From positions 62,001 to 126,000 of the forward strand of contig UQKL01000001.1 of assembly GCA_900541695.1 (NCBI GenBank): a DNA stretch of 64,000 nt, written 5' to 3'. Shown here piece after piece: positions 24,513 through 32,953 of the stretch (the stretch's first letter is position 1; every line of letters starts with the position of its first letter). Below the pieces are notes generated by a model. That model had not been told where the DNA came from, did no database searches, and worked only from the letters and a program-made list of their open reading frames with translations. Both the position numbers and the translations under genes were made by a program. Origin of the DNA: an uncultured Collinsella sp. GTDB lineage: Bacteria; Actinomycetota; Coriobacteriia; Coriobacteriales; Coriobacteriaceae.

Positions 24513-25235
24513 TTACTTAAGGTAGCCGTCGGCACGAAGCTTCTTGAGATCGGAATCTTTGACCTCGCAACCGGCGGGCAGCACCATGAACACGCGGTCG
24601 CCCACCTCCTTGACCGTGGCACCCAGACCGCAGGCAAAGCCGTAAGAGAAGTCCAAGACGCGCTTGGCAACTTCGGTGCGTACGCCCACAAAAATCAGTG
24701 CGACAGGCTGCTTGGTGCGAACGCGGCGCACCACGGTCTCCACGTCGTCATAGCTCTCGGGGCGCAGGACATAGGCCGGCAGCTGCGGTGTGGCGTTGAT
24801 GATATTGCTCGCATAGGCCGAGGCATCGCTCGGTGCAGGCGCAGGCGCAGCGGCGGCACGGGCGCGGGTGTTCTCGGCGTAGCTCGACGGCGTGTCATAG
24901 GCACCAGGACGATAACCGCTCGCAACACTGTCCTGCGAGCGCGAAGGCGGATTGTACGTCGTTGCATGACGCGAGTCATCGCCGACCAGCTGGCCGGAGC
25001 GCGTATACACGGCGACCGACTCGGCCTCACCGCGGCGCGTTTGGCCCAGCAGGCCGTTACTCGGCTCGTCCTGGGTATAGAAGCCCTCGCCCGAGGTACC
25101 GCTGTAGCCGTTGTTCTGATAGCCATCATCGTAGCCGTCATCGTAGCCGTAGTCGTCATCCTGGTCATAGCTCTGGTCGTAACCCTGCTGGCCGCCCAGG
25201 TGCATCTTATTTTTAATCTCGTCAAGGAAGCCCAT
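24513..25235 (-). CDS. sepF: Cell division protein SepF
   Basis: The 240-residue product has an N-terminal amphipathic membrane anchor (MGFLDEIKNKM), a long disordered Tyr/Asp/Gly-rich linker (about residues 15-145) and the C-terminal SepF fold (about 150-235) with RPESYDDVETVVRRVR and the GFACGLGATVKEVGDRVFMVLP dimer core. SepF links FtsZ to the membrane; with ftsA absent from this cluster it is probably the main anchor. The linker is longer than in Bacillus SepF (about 150 residues in all). It is followed closely by yggT. Confidence 0.93.
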   Translation of the reverse strand: MGFLDEIKNKMHLGGQQGYDQSYDQDDDYGYDDGYDDGYQNNGYSGTSGEGFYTQDEPSNGLLGQTRRGEAESVAVYTRSGQLVGDDSRHATTYNPPSRSQDSVASGYRPGAYDTPSSYAENTRARAAAAPAPAPSDASAYASNIINATPQLPAYVLRPESYDDVETVVRRVRTKQPVALIFVGVRTEVAKRVLDFSYGFACGLGATVKEVGDRVFMVLPAGCEVKDSDLKKLRADGYLK

Positions 25236-25295
25236 GGTTGTGTCCTCTCACGGTTTAGTGCAGGCGCTCTGTAAACCAGTGCGCACTTCAGAGCC

Positions 25296-26033
25296 CTATT
25301 TTACTGCAAACTCCGGGCTAAATACTACCCTGCCCAGGCGAACGAGCGTAGAGCCCTCCTCAAGGGCAGGCTCAAAGTCCTCGCTCATGCCGCAAGAAAG
25401 CTCGGGCAGCCTCAGATCGGGATGCGCCGCCTCCAACTCATCCCTCAGCTCTCGCAGCCCGGCAAAGGTGCGACGCGCCACATCCTTGTTCCCCCGAGGG
25501 GCCATAGTCATAAGGCCCTGCACACAAATTCCCTCAAGTTCCGCAAGCTCGCCGGCAGCGCCACGAATCTCATCGGGCGAAAAACCGCCCTTGGACTCCT
25601 CGCCGCTTACGTTAACCTCGATCAGCACCTGCTGGGGGGCGGCGAGCTCGCCAGCTTCGATCTTGCGAATGGCACGGCTCGAGATCGCCTGCGCCAAATG
25701 AAGCGACCCCACCGAATGAATCAGCTCGGCCGAGCCCAACACCGCGTTGATCTTGTTGGTCTGAAGGTTGCCAATCATGTCGAAGCGCACCTCGGGCAGC
25801 TCCGGATGATCCGCCAGACCTGCAAGTTTGCGGACGAGCTCTTGCGGGCGGTTCTCGGCAAAATGGCGATATCCCACCTGGATGGCCGCGATGGTCTCAT
25901 CGACGCCGACGGTCTTGGACACGGCAATCAAACGCGCGGCATCACGGGGCCTCCCGGCGCGATCGAGCGCGGCATAGAAACGCTCGAGTATCTGCTCGCG
26001 GCGAGCGCGCATTACATTCAAATAGTTATCCAT
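25296..26033 (-). CDS. ylmE: YggS/YlmE-family pyridoxal phosphate homeostasis protein
   Basis: The 245-residue single-domain alanine-racemase-fold protein has the PLP lysine in LIAVSKTV (near residue 40), the HFAENRPQE segment, HMIGNLQTNK-like DMIGNLQTNKI and SCGMSEDFEPALEEGSTLVRLG, which binds the PLP phosphate. Family members buffer PLP and affect amino-acid pools. The ATG at 26033 is preferred over a TTG two codons earlier, because GGAGG sits nine bases before the ATG but only three before the TTG. It resumes the ylmE-sepF-yggT-divIVA order after the phosphate operon. Confidence 0.92.
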   Translation of the reverse strand: MDNYLNVMRARREQILERFYAALDRAGRPRDAARLIAVSKTVGVDETIAAIQVGYRHFAENRPQELVRKLAGLADHPELPEVRFDMIGNLQTNKINAVLGSAELIHSVGSLHLAQAISSRAIRKIEAGELAAPQQVLIEVNVSGEESKGGFSPDEIRGAAGELAELEGICVQGLMTMAPRGNKDVARRTFAGLRELRDELEAAHPDLRLPELSCGMSEDFEPALEEGSTLVRLGRVVFSPEFAVK

Positions 26034-26152
26034 TGCCAATCGCCTCCGCTAACAGCACAACAAGTAGTCCCATGCTAACGCAAGAGCGCAGCCCCGCATC
26101 CGCAAGGCCGCGCTCCCTTAGGTATTTACAATCTCTCAACGAACGGGGTACC

Positions 26153-27010
26153 CTACTCCTCGTCGTCCTCGGCATCATCCTCGTCCTCAAGATGATCCAA
26201 CAGGTAGCGAAGACCCTCGCTCACCTCGTTAGCGGGCACCTTGGCAACAAAGCGTGCATCCACGGCGGGCCTCATAATGACGCCCTCGCCCGAAGGCACG
26301 CGCATGCTCTCGAGCTCGTCCTCATCCGTACAGGCGATATCGCCGGCAGTCATACGCTGTCCGGTCAAAAGGAAGGTCAGACGGCAGGCGGCATCGATGG
26401 AAATCGAGGCAATGCGATCGAGGTAGCGCGAAACCATGATGGCACGGCGCAGGTCGTCATAGTTGCTGTCGTCGTCCATAAAATCGCCGGTGTCCATGCG
26501 GTTAAAGGTACGGAAGAACTTCTCGTACGCCGCATGTACCGGCTCATCCTCAACGGCCAGGTTGCAGATGATGGACATGTCGTTGGTGACGAGCGCGGAC
26601 AGCGACGAGCCCAGCACCTGGTACACGGCCTCGGCCTCGGCCTCAACCGTGCCGACGAGCTCCTGAGGCAGCGAGATGTCGGCCTTGACCATGTGACGCG
26701 TGGCGCGGCAGATCTGGCGAACCTTATCGGTCATGCGCTGCAGGTTAAAGTCGACGTAGATAATCGTCTGCAGCAAACGGAAGTCGGAGGCGACCGGCGA
26801 CTGCGTAGCGATCAGGTTGTAGCACACGGCCTCCAAGTTGGCGCAGCGAGCATCAATCGAAAGCGTGCGCTTCTTGGTCTTAGTGGCGAGCTTGCGGTCG
26901 TCGGTCACATAGGCCTTCACGGCGTCGTGAAGGGCAAGATCGACGGCCTCGTAGATGCTCAACATCTCGTGACGGGCCTCGATGAGCTGACGGGAAAACA
27001 GTTTGCGCAT
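26153..27010 (-). CDS. phoU: Phosphate signalling regulator PhoU, with acidic C-terminal extension
   Basis: The 285-residue product has two PhoU three-helix repeats (about residues 5-105 and 115-210), with metal-binding ALHDAV/DFRLLQTIIYVDFNLQRMTDKV and SRYLDRIASISID motifs. It is longer than the usual 220-240 residues: the extra C-terminus (about 215-285) holds a small domain and an acidic tail (LEDEDDAEDDEE). PhoU couples PstSCAB activity to the PhoR sensor kinase and represses the Pho regulon. It is 92 bp downstream of pstB. No phoR/phoB pair is in the window. Confidence 0.92.
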   Translation of the reverse strand: MRKLFSRQLIEARHEMLSIYEAVDLALHDAVKAYVTDDRKLATKTKKRTLSIDARCANLEAVCYNLIATQSPVASDFRLLQTIIYVDFNLQRMTDKVRQICRATRHMVKADISLPQELVGTVEAEAEAVYQVLGSSLSALVTNDMSIICNLAVEDEPVHAAYEKFFRTFNRMDTGDFMDDDSNYDDLRRAIMVSRYLDRIASISIDAACRLTFLLTGQRMTAGDIACTDEDELESMRVPSGEGVIMRPAVDARFVAKVPANEVSEGLRYLLDHLEDEDDAEDDEE

Positions 27011-27102
27011 GGTTCACTCCAATCAGTTGGGTGCGGTCATGCCGCCCGCACAGTGAATACGCACCGGACCAGGTCCGATCGGCTTGGGACTAGTCGCACC
27101 GA

Positions 27103-27906
27103 TCAGCCAAAGCGGCCGGTGATATAGTCTTCCGTCCGCGAATCCACCGGGCTGGTGAAGATCGCGTCGGTTTGACCATACTCGATGAGCGTGGCGGGCT
27201 CACCGGCAACTTCCTGCAAGAAAAATGCGGTGTAGTCGCTAATGCGAGCGGCCTGCTGCATAGAATGCGTGACGATGATGATCGTCATCTCGGGCGCCAG
27301 CTCGGCCATCAGATCCTCGACCTTAGATACGGACGTGGGGTCGATGGCGGAGCAGGGCTCGTCCATCAGAAGGACATCGGGCTGCACCGCAAGCACACGC
27401 GCGATGCACAGACGCTGCTGTTGACCGCCCGAGAGCGCCAAACCATCCTTGTTGAGCTGATTGGATACCTCTTTCCAGAGGTTGGCGCGCTTGAGCGATT
27501 CTTCCACGATGTCGTCGAGGTCGCTTTTGCTAGTCACGCCCTGCAGACGAGGGCCAAAAGCGACATTCTCGTAGATGGATTTGGGAAACGGGTTGGGCTG
27601 CTGAAAAATCATGCCCACGCGGCGACGAAGGTCGACCGGGTCGACGCCCTCGGCATAGATATCGTTGCCGTCGAGTGTCATGGTGCCCTCGACGCGAGTA
27701 CCCTCGATAAGGTCGTTCATACGGTTGATGCAGCGCAAAAACGTCGATTTACCACAGCCCGAAGGACCGATAAACGAGGTGATGGCGTTTTTGGCGATGT
27801 TGAGGTCGAGCCCCGTCAGCGCATGAAAGTCACCGTACCAAAAGTTGAAATCCTTGGCTGTGATGGCCGCTTGCTCCGGCGTGGGAGCGGACTGATAGAC
27901 GGACAT
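27103..27906 (-). CDS. pstB: Phosphate ABC transporter ATP-binding protein PstB
   Basis: The 267-residue ATPase has Walker [10 protein letters not shown] near residue 47, the Q-loop QQPNPFPKS, the ABC signature LSGGQQQR, Walker [14 protein letters not shown] and the H-loop VTHSM. It energises phosphate import through PstA/PstC. AAGGAG precedes the ATG. It is 12 bp from pstA. Confidence 0.97.
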   Translation of the reverse strand: MSVYQSAPTPEQAAITAKDFNFWYGDFHALTGLDLNIAKNAITSFIGPSGCGKSTFLRCINRMNDLIEGTRVEGTMTLDGNDIYAEGVDPVDLRRRVGMIFQQPNPFPKSIYENVAFGPRLQGVTSKSDLDDIVEESLKRANLWKEVSNQLNKDGLALSGGQQQRLCIARVLAVQPDVLLMDEPCSAIDPTSVSKVEDLMAELAPEMTIIIVTHSMQQAARISDYTAFFLQEVAGEPATLIEYGQTDAIFTSPVDSRTEDYITGRFG

Positions 27907-27918
27907 GGGACTCCTTAA

Positions 27919-28824
27919 CTAGCGGCGCTTGCGCGACAGATAACGCGCAAACAGGTTGAAGGCCAGAATAATCGCCATCAGCAAAAGCGCAGTGCCGTAG
28001 GCTGCGTTCATGTTGATGCCGTCGTTGGCAAGCAAATAGAGGTGAACGGTCATGGGACGACCGGAATCGAGCGGCGAGATCGGCAGATTGATGGCCTGAC
28101 CCATGGTGTAGAGCACCACCGCGGTCTCGCCGATGGCGCGACCGATGGCAAGGACGATGCCGGTGGCAATGCGGCCAAAGGCAGAAGGAAGCACGATCTT
28201 GGAGACGACCTGCCACTTGGTGGCGCCCAGGCCATATGCGCCCCAACGGATATAGCGCGGAACGGCGCGAATTGCCTCCTCGGTGGTGCGCATGACGATG
28301 GGCAGCATCAGAAGCGCCAGCGCCAGAGCGGCCGAAACCATCGAAAGGCCCAGGCCCATGGCCTCAACAAACAAGGCGTAACCAAAGAGGCCCATAACGA
28401 TGGAAGGCACCGAGGCCAGGGCATCGGCAGCATAGCGAATGATGTCGACGACCTTGCCCTGCTTGGCGTATTCGGCCAGATAGACCGCAGCCAAGACGGC
28501 AACCGGCGTGCAGATGAGCATGGCGAGCGCCGTCACGTAGATGGTCGAGACGATCGTGGGCCAGATGCCACCCTCGGCGTTTACGCCCTGCGGCCAGCCG
28601 AAGATAAAGTCGAGCGAGATATGCGGAAGACCGTTGATGACCACATAGGCGATGATGGCAAGCAACACCAGGGTGGTGATATAGGCCGCGGCGCGAAACA
28701 CGCCGAGCATAATCTTGTTGGACAGGTCCTTGTTGATGCGGCCCTTCTTGCCATGGGAAAGGGCACGCTTGATGAGCTCGCGCGACGATGTCGTATCGAC
28801 CGTCGTGTCAACGGAATCGGACAT
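27919..28824 (-). CDS. pstA: Phosphate ABC transporter permease PstA
   Basis: The 301-residue permease has a cytoplasmic N-terminus of about 45 residues, six membrane segments, and the EAA-type coupling loop REASY/YGLGATKWQVV equivalents (AYGLGATKWQVVSKIVLPSA near residue 210). It forms the inner-membrane channel with PstC. It starts three bases after the pstC stop, so translation is likely coupled. Confidence 0.95.
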   Translation of the reverse strand: MSDSVDTTVDTTSSRELIKRALSHGKKGRINKDLSNKIMLGVFRAAAYITTLVLLAIIAYVVINGLPHISLDFIFGWPQGVNAEGGIWPTIVSTIYVTALAMLICTPVAVLAAVYLAEYAKQGKVVDIIRYAADALASVPSIVMGLFGYALFVEAMGLGLSMVSAALALALLMLPIVMRTTEEAIRAVPRYIRWGAYGLGATKWQVVSKIVLPSAFGRIATGIVLAIGRAIGETAVVLYTMGQAINLPISPLDSGRPMTVHLYLLANDGINMNAAYGTALLLMAIILAFNLFARYLSRKRR

Positions 28825-28827
28825 AGC

Positions 28828-29760
28828 CTACCCCCTCTTCTTTGAAATCAGGCGAACGATACCCACCAGTGCAGCTGAGATGATAAACAGGACCACGCCC
28901 ATGCCAAACAGAGCCGAGCGATGCAGGCCCGAGGAATAGCTCATGTCGAGTGCGATCTGGCTCGTGAGCGTCGAGATGGGGCTCGAGATGCTATCTGGAA
29001 TGACCGGGGCGTTGCCCACGACCATCAGCACGGCCATGGTCTCACCGATGGCACGCCCCATACCCAAGACAATTGCATCGACAATGCCCAGCTTGGCTGC
29101 AGGCAGCACGACCTTGTAGATGGTCTGCCACTTGGTGGCACCCATGGCATAGGACGCCTCGCGAATGCCCATGGGGATGGAATTGAGGGCATCGATCGTG
29201 AGCGTGGTAATGGTGGGAACGATCATGATGGCAAGCACAAACCACGCCGTCAGCGCGCCAAAGCCAAGACCGCCGGTCAGCTGCGCGATAAACGGGCGGA
29301 TGATGACCATGCCAAAGAAGCCGTAGATGATGGAGGGGATGCCCGCCAGCAGGTCGACGGCGGGGCTGATGAGCCTGCGCACGCGCTTGCTGGCGATCTC
29401 GACCAGATATACAGCCGTGCCCACACCCAGGGGCACGCCCATGGCGAGCGCACCGACCGTCACCAGACCAGAGCCCGCCAGCAGCGACATGATGCCGTAG
29501 TGGCCCTCGGATGGCGCCCACGTAAAGCTAAAGAAGTCCGCCAGGCCGATGTCGGTAAAGACGGGCAGCGCCGAGTACGTGGTAAAGACAAAGATCAGGA
29601 TAACGGTGACGACCGCCAAGAACGCGCAGGCAAAGAAGATCCACTGCAGCGCCTTCTCCTTGAGATAGGTGCTACGCGACACCAACGCCAACTCACGCTT
29701 TTTGGGCGTCTGAGCCTCCTGCTCAATCTGGGGGGTTTCCTGTGCTTCCACGCTACTCAC
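28828..29760 (-). CDS. pstC: Phosphate ABC transporter permease PstC
   Basis: The 310-residue permease has a charged N-terminus (about 40 residues), six membrane segments and the coupling loop SYAMGATKWQTIYKVVLPAA near residue 213. The start is a GTG at 29760 that overlaps the pstS stop by eight bases; a second GTG three codons later is an alternative, with GGAAAGGGG between -4 and -13. Overlap with pstS suggests translational coupling within the pst operon. Confidence 0.94.
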   Translation of the reverse strand: MSSVEAQETPQIEQEAQTPKKRELALVSRSTYLKEKALQWIFFACAFLAVVTVILIFVFTTYSALPVFTDIGLADFFSFTWAPSEGHYGIMSLLAGSGLVTVGALAMGVPLGVGTAVYLVEIASKRVRRLISPAVDLLAGIPSIIYGFFGMVIIRPFIAQLTGGLGFGALTAWFVLAIMIVPTITTLTIDALNSIPMGIREASYAMGATKWQTIYKVVLPAAKLGIVDAIVLGMGRAIGETMAVLMVVGNAPVIPDSISSPISTLTSQIALDMSYSSGLHRSALFGMGVVLFIISAALVGIVRLISKKRG

Positions 29761-30589
29761 TCCCCTTTCCGTCGTTGGTGACGGGAATAAAGCCCGCCTC
29801 GCGAATCTGCTTGTCCATCTTCTCGGACGTCACATAGTCAATGTAGTCCTGCGCCTGATGCGAAGGCGTACCCTTCACAAAGAAGTAAAGGTCGCGCGAG
29901 ATGGGATAGCCGCCACTTGCGACCGTCTTCTCGGATGCCTCGACATGGTTGACCGAAACGGCCTTAACCGAGGTCGTGGCGTTGAGGCTCTCGACAAAAC
30001 CCAGCGAGATGTAGCCAATGGCGCCATGCGAGCGGGACACGACGTCGCGCACTTGGCCCGTACCCGAAAGAACGGCCGAGCGGCGATCGAACGGCGTGCC
30101 GTCCATCACGATGGTACGGAAGGCCTCGCGCGTACCGGACGCCTCGTCGCGGTTGATAACCTGAATCTTCAGGTCCTCTCCGCCGACTTCCTTCCAGTTG
30201 GTGATCTTGCCGGCGTAAATATCGCGGAGCTGCTCGGTCGAGAGATTGTCGACCGGGTTGTCGTCGTTCACGATGACTGCGATGCCGTCGTGCGCGATTA
30301 CGATCGGGGTCAGGCCAAGGTCTTGTTCGTCGGCATTGAGGCCACGAGACGAGCTGGCGATGTCGGCCGTGCCGTTGCTGACGGCCTCGATACCCGCAGA
30401 GGAGCCAAGGCCGGAGACGAGCACATCGGTGCCGGCCTCTTCCTTAAAGCCCTCGGCTGCGATCTCGGCAATGGGAAGGCACGTGGTCGAGCCGGCCACG
30501 GTAATAGAAGATGTGGAAGATCCCGAGGAGCAAGCACACAGCGTGAGCGTAAGCACTGCAGCACTCAGGACCGATGCGATCTTTCTCAT
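29753..30589 (-). CDS. pstS: Phosphate-binding lipoprotein PstS
   Basis: The 278-residue product begins with a lipoprotein signal (MRKIASVLSAAVLTLTLCAC) whose lipobox ends at Cys20. The mature protein shows the phosphate-binding loops VAGSTTC, LGSSAGIEAV and NRDEASGTREAF typical of PstS. It captures phosphate outside the membrane for PstCAB. Its ATG overlaps the pgeF stop as ATGA (30586-30589), so its translation is probably coupled to pgeF, an unusual partner. Confidence 0.95.
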   Translation of the reverse strand: MRKIASVLSAAVLTLTLCACSSGSSTSSITVAGSTTCLPIAEIAAEGFKEEAGTDVLVSGLGSSAGIEAVSNGTADIASSSRGLNADEQDLGLTPIVIAHDGIAVIVNDDNPVDNLSTEQLRDIYAGKITNWKEVGGEDLKIQVINRDEASGTREAFRTIVMDGTPFDRRSAVLSGTGQVRDVVSRSHGAIGYISLGFVESLNATTSVKAVSVNHVEASEKTVASGGYPISRDLYFFVKGTPSHQAQDYIDYVTSEKMDKQIREAGFIPVTNDGKGSE

Positions 30590-31386
30590 AGCATCACGCC
30601 GATCGCAGCATGGCGCCCACAGGTGCCGCCCTCGTTGCGGTAGGAATAAAAGCGGTCGTTCTGACGAACGGTGGAAAGCTTGGTGTCCACAATGCTGCTC
30701 GCCTCGACGCCGGCGTCCATCAGCGCCTCGCGAATGGCGGCGGAAAGATCGAGCATACGAGAAGCAGAGGCATCGATGCACGCGAACTCGGCGGCAAAGC
30801 GATCCATAAGTTCTTGGGACACCTCGTACTCGTCGCCCAGGATATGGGGCCCAATGTAGGCAGAGATGTCGTCCGGCTTGCAGCCAGCCGCCTCGCAGAG
30901 CGCTTGGCACGCCTTGGCGGAAATGCGCGCAATCGTGCCCTTCCAGCCAGAGTGCACCACGGCAAAGCCGCCGGGAGCCACCAGCACCACGGGAACGCAA
31001 TCGGCAAAGCAGAGCATCACGGGTACCTCACGGGCCATGCAGACGATGGCATCGCAGCCCTCGGCAATCTGCTCGCGAATATTCTCGAGATAATCGGCAC
31101 CGTTCGAGGCCACCGTCACGACATGGTCACCGTGTACTTGATTGGGAACAAGCAGGTTGTGCTCGCACTCCGCGGCCCCTATGGCCTCGAGTGCGCGGCG
31201 ACGATTTTCTTGAACGGCAAAGGGGTCATCGCCAACATGCGAGCCCAGATTGAGTGAGGAGTACGCATCTTCGGAAACACCGCCGGCGCGTTCGGTAAAA
31301 GCAAAGCGAACATCGTGCGTCGCGCCCTCTACCAACGTAACTCCATCATGGTCGACACGCGAAACGCTGTCCGCACGTGCTGCCAT
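30586..31386 (-). CDS. pgeF: PgeF/YfiH multicopper-oxidase-like (laccase-domain) protein
   Basis: The 266-residue product has the YfiH/YlmD signature: NQVHGDHVV near residue 80, CFADCVPVVL near residue 125 and HSGWKGT near residue 143, whose His and Cys residues bind a metal. Members act as a peptidoglycan editing factor that removes UDP-MurNAc-L-Ser and/or as purine nucleoside phosphorylases. GGAGG precedes the ATG at 31386; the frame extension to 32049 overlaps ftsZ and is rejected. It keeps the ftsZ-ylmD adjacency but is fused transcriptionally to pstS through an ATGA overlap. Confidence 0.93.
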   Translation of the reverse strand: MAARADSVSRVDHDGVTLVEGATHDVRFAFTERAGGVSEDAYSSLNLGSHVGDDPFAVQENRRRALEAIGAAECEHNLLVPNQVHGDHVVTVASNGADYLENIREQIAEGCDAIVCMAREVPVMLCFADCVPVVLVAPGGFAVVHSGWKGTIARISAKACQALCEAAGCKPDDISAYIGPHILGDEYEVSQELMDRFAAEFACIDASASRMLDLSAAIREALMDAGVEASSIVDTKLSTVRQNDRFYSYRNEGGTCGRHAAIGVML

Positions 31387-31489
31387 ACTAAAGCCTCCTA
31401 ATAACACAAGTATCGCGGCGACGCCGCAGCAGTCCGTGCCACACGGCTGCCATACTTCATCAAAAGGATACCCGCAGCGGTAGGGGCTA

Positions 31490-31511
31490 AACGTAAGGGG
31501 AACGTAAGGAG
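31490..31511 (-). promoter_or_regulatory. Pho-box-like 11-bp direct repeats upstream of pgeF-pst
   Basis: On the minus strand CTTACGTT occurs twice with an exact 11-bp period (plus AACGTAAGG at 31490-31498 and 31501-31509), about 100 bp upstream of pgeF and after the ftsZ terminator. OmpR/PhoB-type response regulators bind 11-bp direct repeats, and PhoB boxes have this spacing. A TATCCT about 35 bases downstream could be a -10. Confidence 0.5.
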
Positions 31512-31545
31512 ATTGGAGGCTTTCGTTTACAAAGGCAAAACACAA

Positions 31546-31576
31546 CAAAAAGGGTGCGCCCAATCGGACGCACCCC
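31546..31576 (-). terminator. Terminator after ftsZ
   Basis: GGGTGCG (31552-31558) pairs with CGCACCC (31569-31575), and the minus strand continues TTTTTGTTGTG. It separates the cell-wall genes from pgeF-pst. Confidence 0.88.
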
Positions 31577-31600
31577 ATACAGGTCGCTGAGAAAAACGAA

Positions 31601-32755
31601 CTAGAAGCTGCCGCGCTTGAGGAAGTCAGGAAGCTCAAACTGGTCGTTGCCAAAGTTGGGGAGCTCGGTACCACCGACGTTGCGAGTCGGGGCAGCCTGA
31701 GCCGGGCTCGTGGCAGGAGCGGTGCGCTGCGGCTCGGTAGAAGCAGCGGCCTTGCTCTGGGACTGCTGTGCAGCGAAGAGCTCGTCCTGACGGTTGACGT
31801 TGGAGTCGGAGAAGCCCGTAGCGATGACGGTAATACGCACCTGATCGCCCAGGGACTCGTCGACAACGGTACCGAAGATGATGTTGGCCTCGGGGTCGAC
31901 GGCGTTGGCGACAACGTCGGCGGCGTCGCTGATCTCCTGGATGCCCAGGTCCTTGGAACCGGCAATGGAAAGCAGGACGCGCGTAGCGCCATCGATGGAG
32001 CTCTCGAGCAGCGGGCTGGAAATAGCCTGCTGGGCAGCGTCGACGGCACGGGTGTCCCCAGAAGCGGTACCGATACCCATCATGGCGGTACCGGCCTGCT
32101 TCATGATGGTCTTAACATCGGCGAAGTCCAGGTTGATGATACCGGGGACGGTGATGAGGTCGGTGATGCCCTGGGTGCCCTGGGAAAGGACGCCATCGGC
32201 GATTGCGAAGGCCTCAAGCATGGTGGTCTTCTTCTCGGCGATGTCGAGCAGCTTGTCGTTAGGGATAACGATCATGGTGTCGACGCAGTCGGAAAGCGTC
32301 TTAATGCCTTCTTCGGCGCTCTTCTTGCGCTTGCGGCCCTCAAACGTAAAGGGCTTGGTCACGACGGCGACGGTCAGCGCGCCGACCTCGTTCATCGCGA
32401 TATCGGCAACGATGGGGGCAGCGCCGGTACCGGTGCCGCCGCCCTCGCCGCAGGTGATGAACACCATATCGGCGCCAGCGAGCGCCTCGGCGATGTCGTC
32501 GCGGGACTCATCGGCGGCCTTACGGCCGACCTCGGGGTTGGCGCCAGCGCCCAGGCCGCGGGTCAGGTCGGTGCCGATGTGCACCTTGATATCGGCATCA
32601 GAGATCGCGAGTGCCTGAGCATCGGTGTTGATGGCAACAAACTCGACGCCGCGGATACCCTCTTCGATCATTCGATTGACCGCGTTGGTACCGCCGCCGC
32701 CGACGCCGACCACCTTAATGACGGCAAGGTAGTTGTTGATCTCTGTCTCGTGCAT
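31601..32755 (-). CDS. ftsZ: Cell division GTPase FtsZ
   Basis: The 384-residue tubulin homologue has the N-terminal [14 protein letters not shown], the tubulin signature [10 protein letters not shown] near residue 105 and the T7-loop region, then a Gln/Ala/Pro-rich linker (about 318-360). The C-terminal binding peptide [11 protein letters not shown] is present for SepF or other partners. It polymerises into the Z-ring. CGGAGG precedes the ATG at 32755; an upstream frame start at 32785 is rejected. A 198-bp AT-rich leader and its own terminator suggest a separately adjustable transcript. Confidence 0.97.
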   Translation of the reverse strand: MHETEINNYLAVIKVVGVGGGGTNAVNRMIEEGIRGVEFVAINTDAQALAISDADIKVHIGTDLTRGLGAGANPEVGRKAADESRDDIAEALAGADMVFITCGEGGGTGTGAAPIVADIAMNEVGALTVAVVTKPFTFEGRKRKKSAEEGIKTLSDCVDTMIVIPNDKLLDIAEKKTTMLEAFAIADGVLSQGTQGITDLITVPGIINLDFADVKTIMKQAGTAMMGIGTASGDTRAVDAAQQAISSPLLESSIDGATRVLLSIAGSKDLGIQEISDAADVVANAVDPEANIIFGTVVDESLGDQVRITVIATGFSDSNVNRQDELFAAQQSQSKAAASTEPQRTAPATSPAQAAPTRNVGGTELPNFGNDQFELPDFLKRGSF

Positions 32756-32953
32756 GTCGGTCCTCCGAACAAAGGTTATTGCCATAGCATGGGTTGACCC
32801 CTGCGCACATTAACCTTCAAGTTGAAAGTAAATGCAAAGGTAAACCGTATTATGTTTGCACATTATGAACGTATCAGTCAAATAATTGACGGTGAAAACC
32901 AAACAAACCAGATAAACGGCGCGGTATGCCCCGTCAACAAAGGCCAGAAAACG
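32756..32953 (-). promoter_or_regulatory. AT-rich ftsQ-ftsZ intergenic, probable ftsZ promoter
   Basis: This is one of the largest gaps inside the division cluster and is visibly AT-richer than its neighbours. On the minus strand TTGACG and TTATCT are spaced 16 bp apart, and several TAAT/CATAAT hexamers follow. Exact promoter positions cannot be fixed by eye. Confidence 0.45.

Noticed and set aside
31387..32049. N-terminal extension of pgeF into ftsZ
   Set aside because: The extension is a Ser/Pro/Arg shadow of ftsZ and would pass through the ftsZ terminator; GGAGG at the 31386 ATG marks the real start.
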